Shown one piece after another: positions 4,990-5,891 of a stretch of DNA of 5,891 bases. The number at the start of each line of letters is the position of its first letter. Within the stretch, counting starts at the first letter, position 1. Below the pieces are notes generated by a model. It was not told the origin of the DNA. It was given only the letters and a program-made list of their open reading frames with translations, and searched no databases. The stretch is taken from positions 1-5,891 of the forward strand of contig JBEBGV010000139.1 in NCBI GenBank assembly GCA_040081265.1, in the 5' to 3' direction. The DNA is from JBEBGV01 sp040081265 (GTDB lineage: Bacteria > Acidobacteriota > Vicinamibacteria > Vicinamibacterales > UBA2999). The translations under genes and the position numbers were made by a program.

Positions 4990-5891
4990 GCTCGTAGCGC
5001 ATCATCGCCATGAAGCCGTTGTCCATGTGGAACTGCTGGTGGCAATGGAACAGGGCGAGACCCGGCTGATTCGCGGTGACGTCGATCTCGACCTGCTTCC
5101 ACGGCGGCACGGTGACGACGTCTTTCATCAGGCCCGAGGTTGGCCGGCCGTCGAACCGCACGAGTTCGAAGGTGTGCCGGTGCAGATGCACGGGATGCGG
5201 GTCGGCGCTCTGGTTGTCGAGCGTCCACCGGTACCGGCGGCCGGCCGTCACGACGATGTCGTCGGTCTTCGGATACGACTTGCCGTTGATGGCCCAGTGA
5301 TGGCCGTCGCCTACCGCCCGGAAGGCCAGCGTGAGGCGGCCATCTGGTTCACGAACCGCCGGCGACTCCGCGCCGAACAGGGTGTAGTCCCACGGCCGCG
5401 GTACCGGAGGCTCCCACCGTGGTGCTCCGGTGGCGCCGGCGTACTCGATGACGATGCCGAGCCCTTTGTCGCGCTCGGCGGCGCGCGGTGCGCCGAGGAT
5501 CCACACGCCGGGCCGGTTCATTTCCACCACGGCATCCACGCGCTCGCCCGGCGCCAGCTCGACGATCGGGACCGGCGCCGGCCGCGGCACGGGGTTGCCG
5601 TCGAGGGCCACGACGCGAAAGCGGTGCCCGGGCAACGCGAGCTGGTGGGTCAGCGTGGCGCTGGCGTTCACGAGTCGGAACAGCACGCGTGCGCCTTCCT
5701 TCACGCGCACCGGCTCCCCGGCACCGAGCATCCGGCCATTGATCGAATACGCCTTGAACTCGACGTCGACGCCGCCCTGGCGGCGCAGCGACGGCTCCCA
5801 CTCGTGCAGCAGCAGCGGCACGTCGGCGTCGTAGGCGCCGGGATCGAGCCCGTCGTCGACCAGCATGGCGCCGAACTGGCCGGTGTAGGTG
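4985..5891 (-). CDS. Multicopper oxidase, laccase-like (N-terminus beyond window)
   Basis: Multicopper oxidases oxidise a substrate at a type 1 copper and reduce O2 to water at a trinuclear cluster, usually outside the cytoplasm. The frame is open to the right edge: 8 residues (TYTGQFGA) precede the first ATG at 5866, so that ATG is internal, and 301 residues are visible. The C-terminal copper motifs are complete: HPVHLH (visible residues 232-237) and HCHQQFHMDNGF (282-293), giving type 1 ligands H232, C283 and H288 and trinuclear ligands H235, H237, H282 and H284. The residue at the type 1 axial position is Phe293 instead of Met. The first cupredoxin domain, with its two HxH motifs and any signal peptide, lies outside the window. 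The gene converges on the second regulator. It might act in copper tolerance or in oxidation of phenols or metals; the substrate cannot be told. Confidence 0.92.
   Translation of the reverse strand, partial: TYTGQFGAMLVDDGLDPGAYDADVPLLLHEWEPSLRRQGGVDVEFKAYSINGRMLGAGEPVRVKEGARVLFRLVNASATLTHQLALPGHRFRVVALDGNPVPRPAPVPIVELAPGERVDAVVEMNRPGVWILGAPRAAERDKGLGIVIEYAGATGAPRWEPPVPRPWDYTLFGAESPAVREPDGRLTLAFRAVGDGHHWAINGKSYPKTDDIVVTAGRRYRWTLDNQSADPHPVHLHRHTFELVRFDGRPTSGLMKDVVTVPPWKQVEIDVTANQPGLALFHCHQQFHMDNGFMAMMRYEP

Overview
This is a GC-rich bacterial chromosomal window with tightly packed genes, high-GC codon use and long antisense shadow frames. The protein styles and gene mix (DevC/FtsX-type ABC permease with an HlyD-type adaptor, paired Crp/Fnr regulators, a hemerythrin protein, a laccase-like multicopper oxidase) fit a soil or sediment bacterium. 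Acidobacteriota, for example the Vicinamibacteria group, is my best guess, but it is a guess from style and not from a marker gene. No rRNA, tRNA, CRISPR array or mobile element was seen.

Layout. Positions 1-1011 (minus) hold an ABC exporter permease that runs off the left edge. It overlaps by 4 bases (ATGA) an HlyD/MFP-type periplasmic adaptor (1008-2198, minus). Upstream on the same strand are a small secreted cupin-fold protein (2322-2771) and a Crp/Fnr-family regulator (2862-3560). A 163-base divergent region (3561-3723) separates that regulator from a plus-strand pair: a hemerythrin/RIC-like protein (3724-4260) and a second Crp/Fnr-family regulator (4288-4977). A multicopper oxidase on the minus strand (4985-5891, N-terminus off the right edge) converges on the second regulator. 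The two coding regions are 7 bases apart, and an inverted repeat carrying both stop codons spans the junction.

How the genes may work together. The core looks like a redox or nitrosative-stress module: two Crp/Fnr regulators that lack the cAMP-pocket residues and the FNR cysteine cluster, flanking a hemerythrin protein. The most notable signal is a pair of 14-bp palindromes of form RTGAC-N4-GTCAY. They are the only TGAC-N4-GTCA occurrences I found in the window. Both lie in intergenic DNA, one upstream of the cupin (2819-2832) and one upstream of the hemerythrin gene (3661-3674), each centred about 55-56 bases before the start codon. The core matches the Dnr/Fnr-type operator class (TTGAC-N4-GTCAA-like). 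The first regulator carries the matching E..SR recognition helix. This suggests that one regulator controls both flanking units, including the cupin and perhaps the ABC exporter behind it. This is inference; no experiment or database search was possible.
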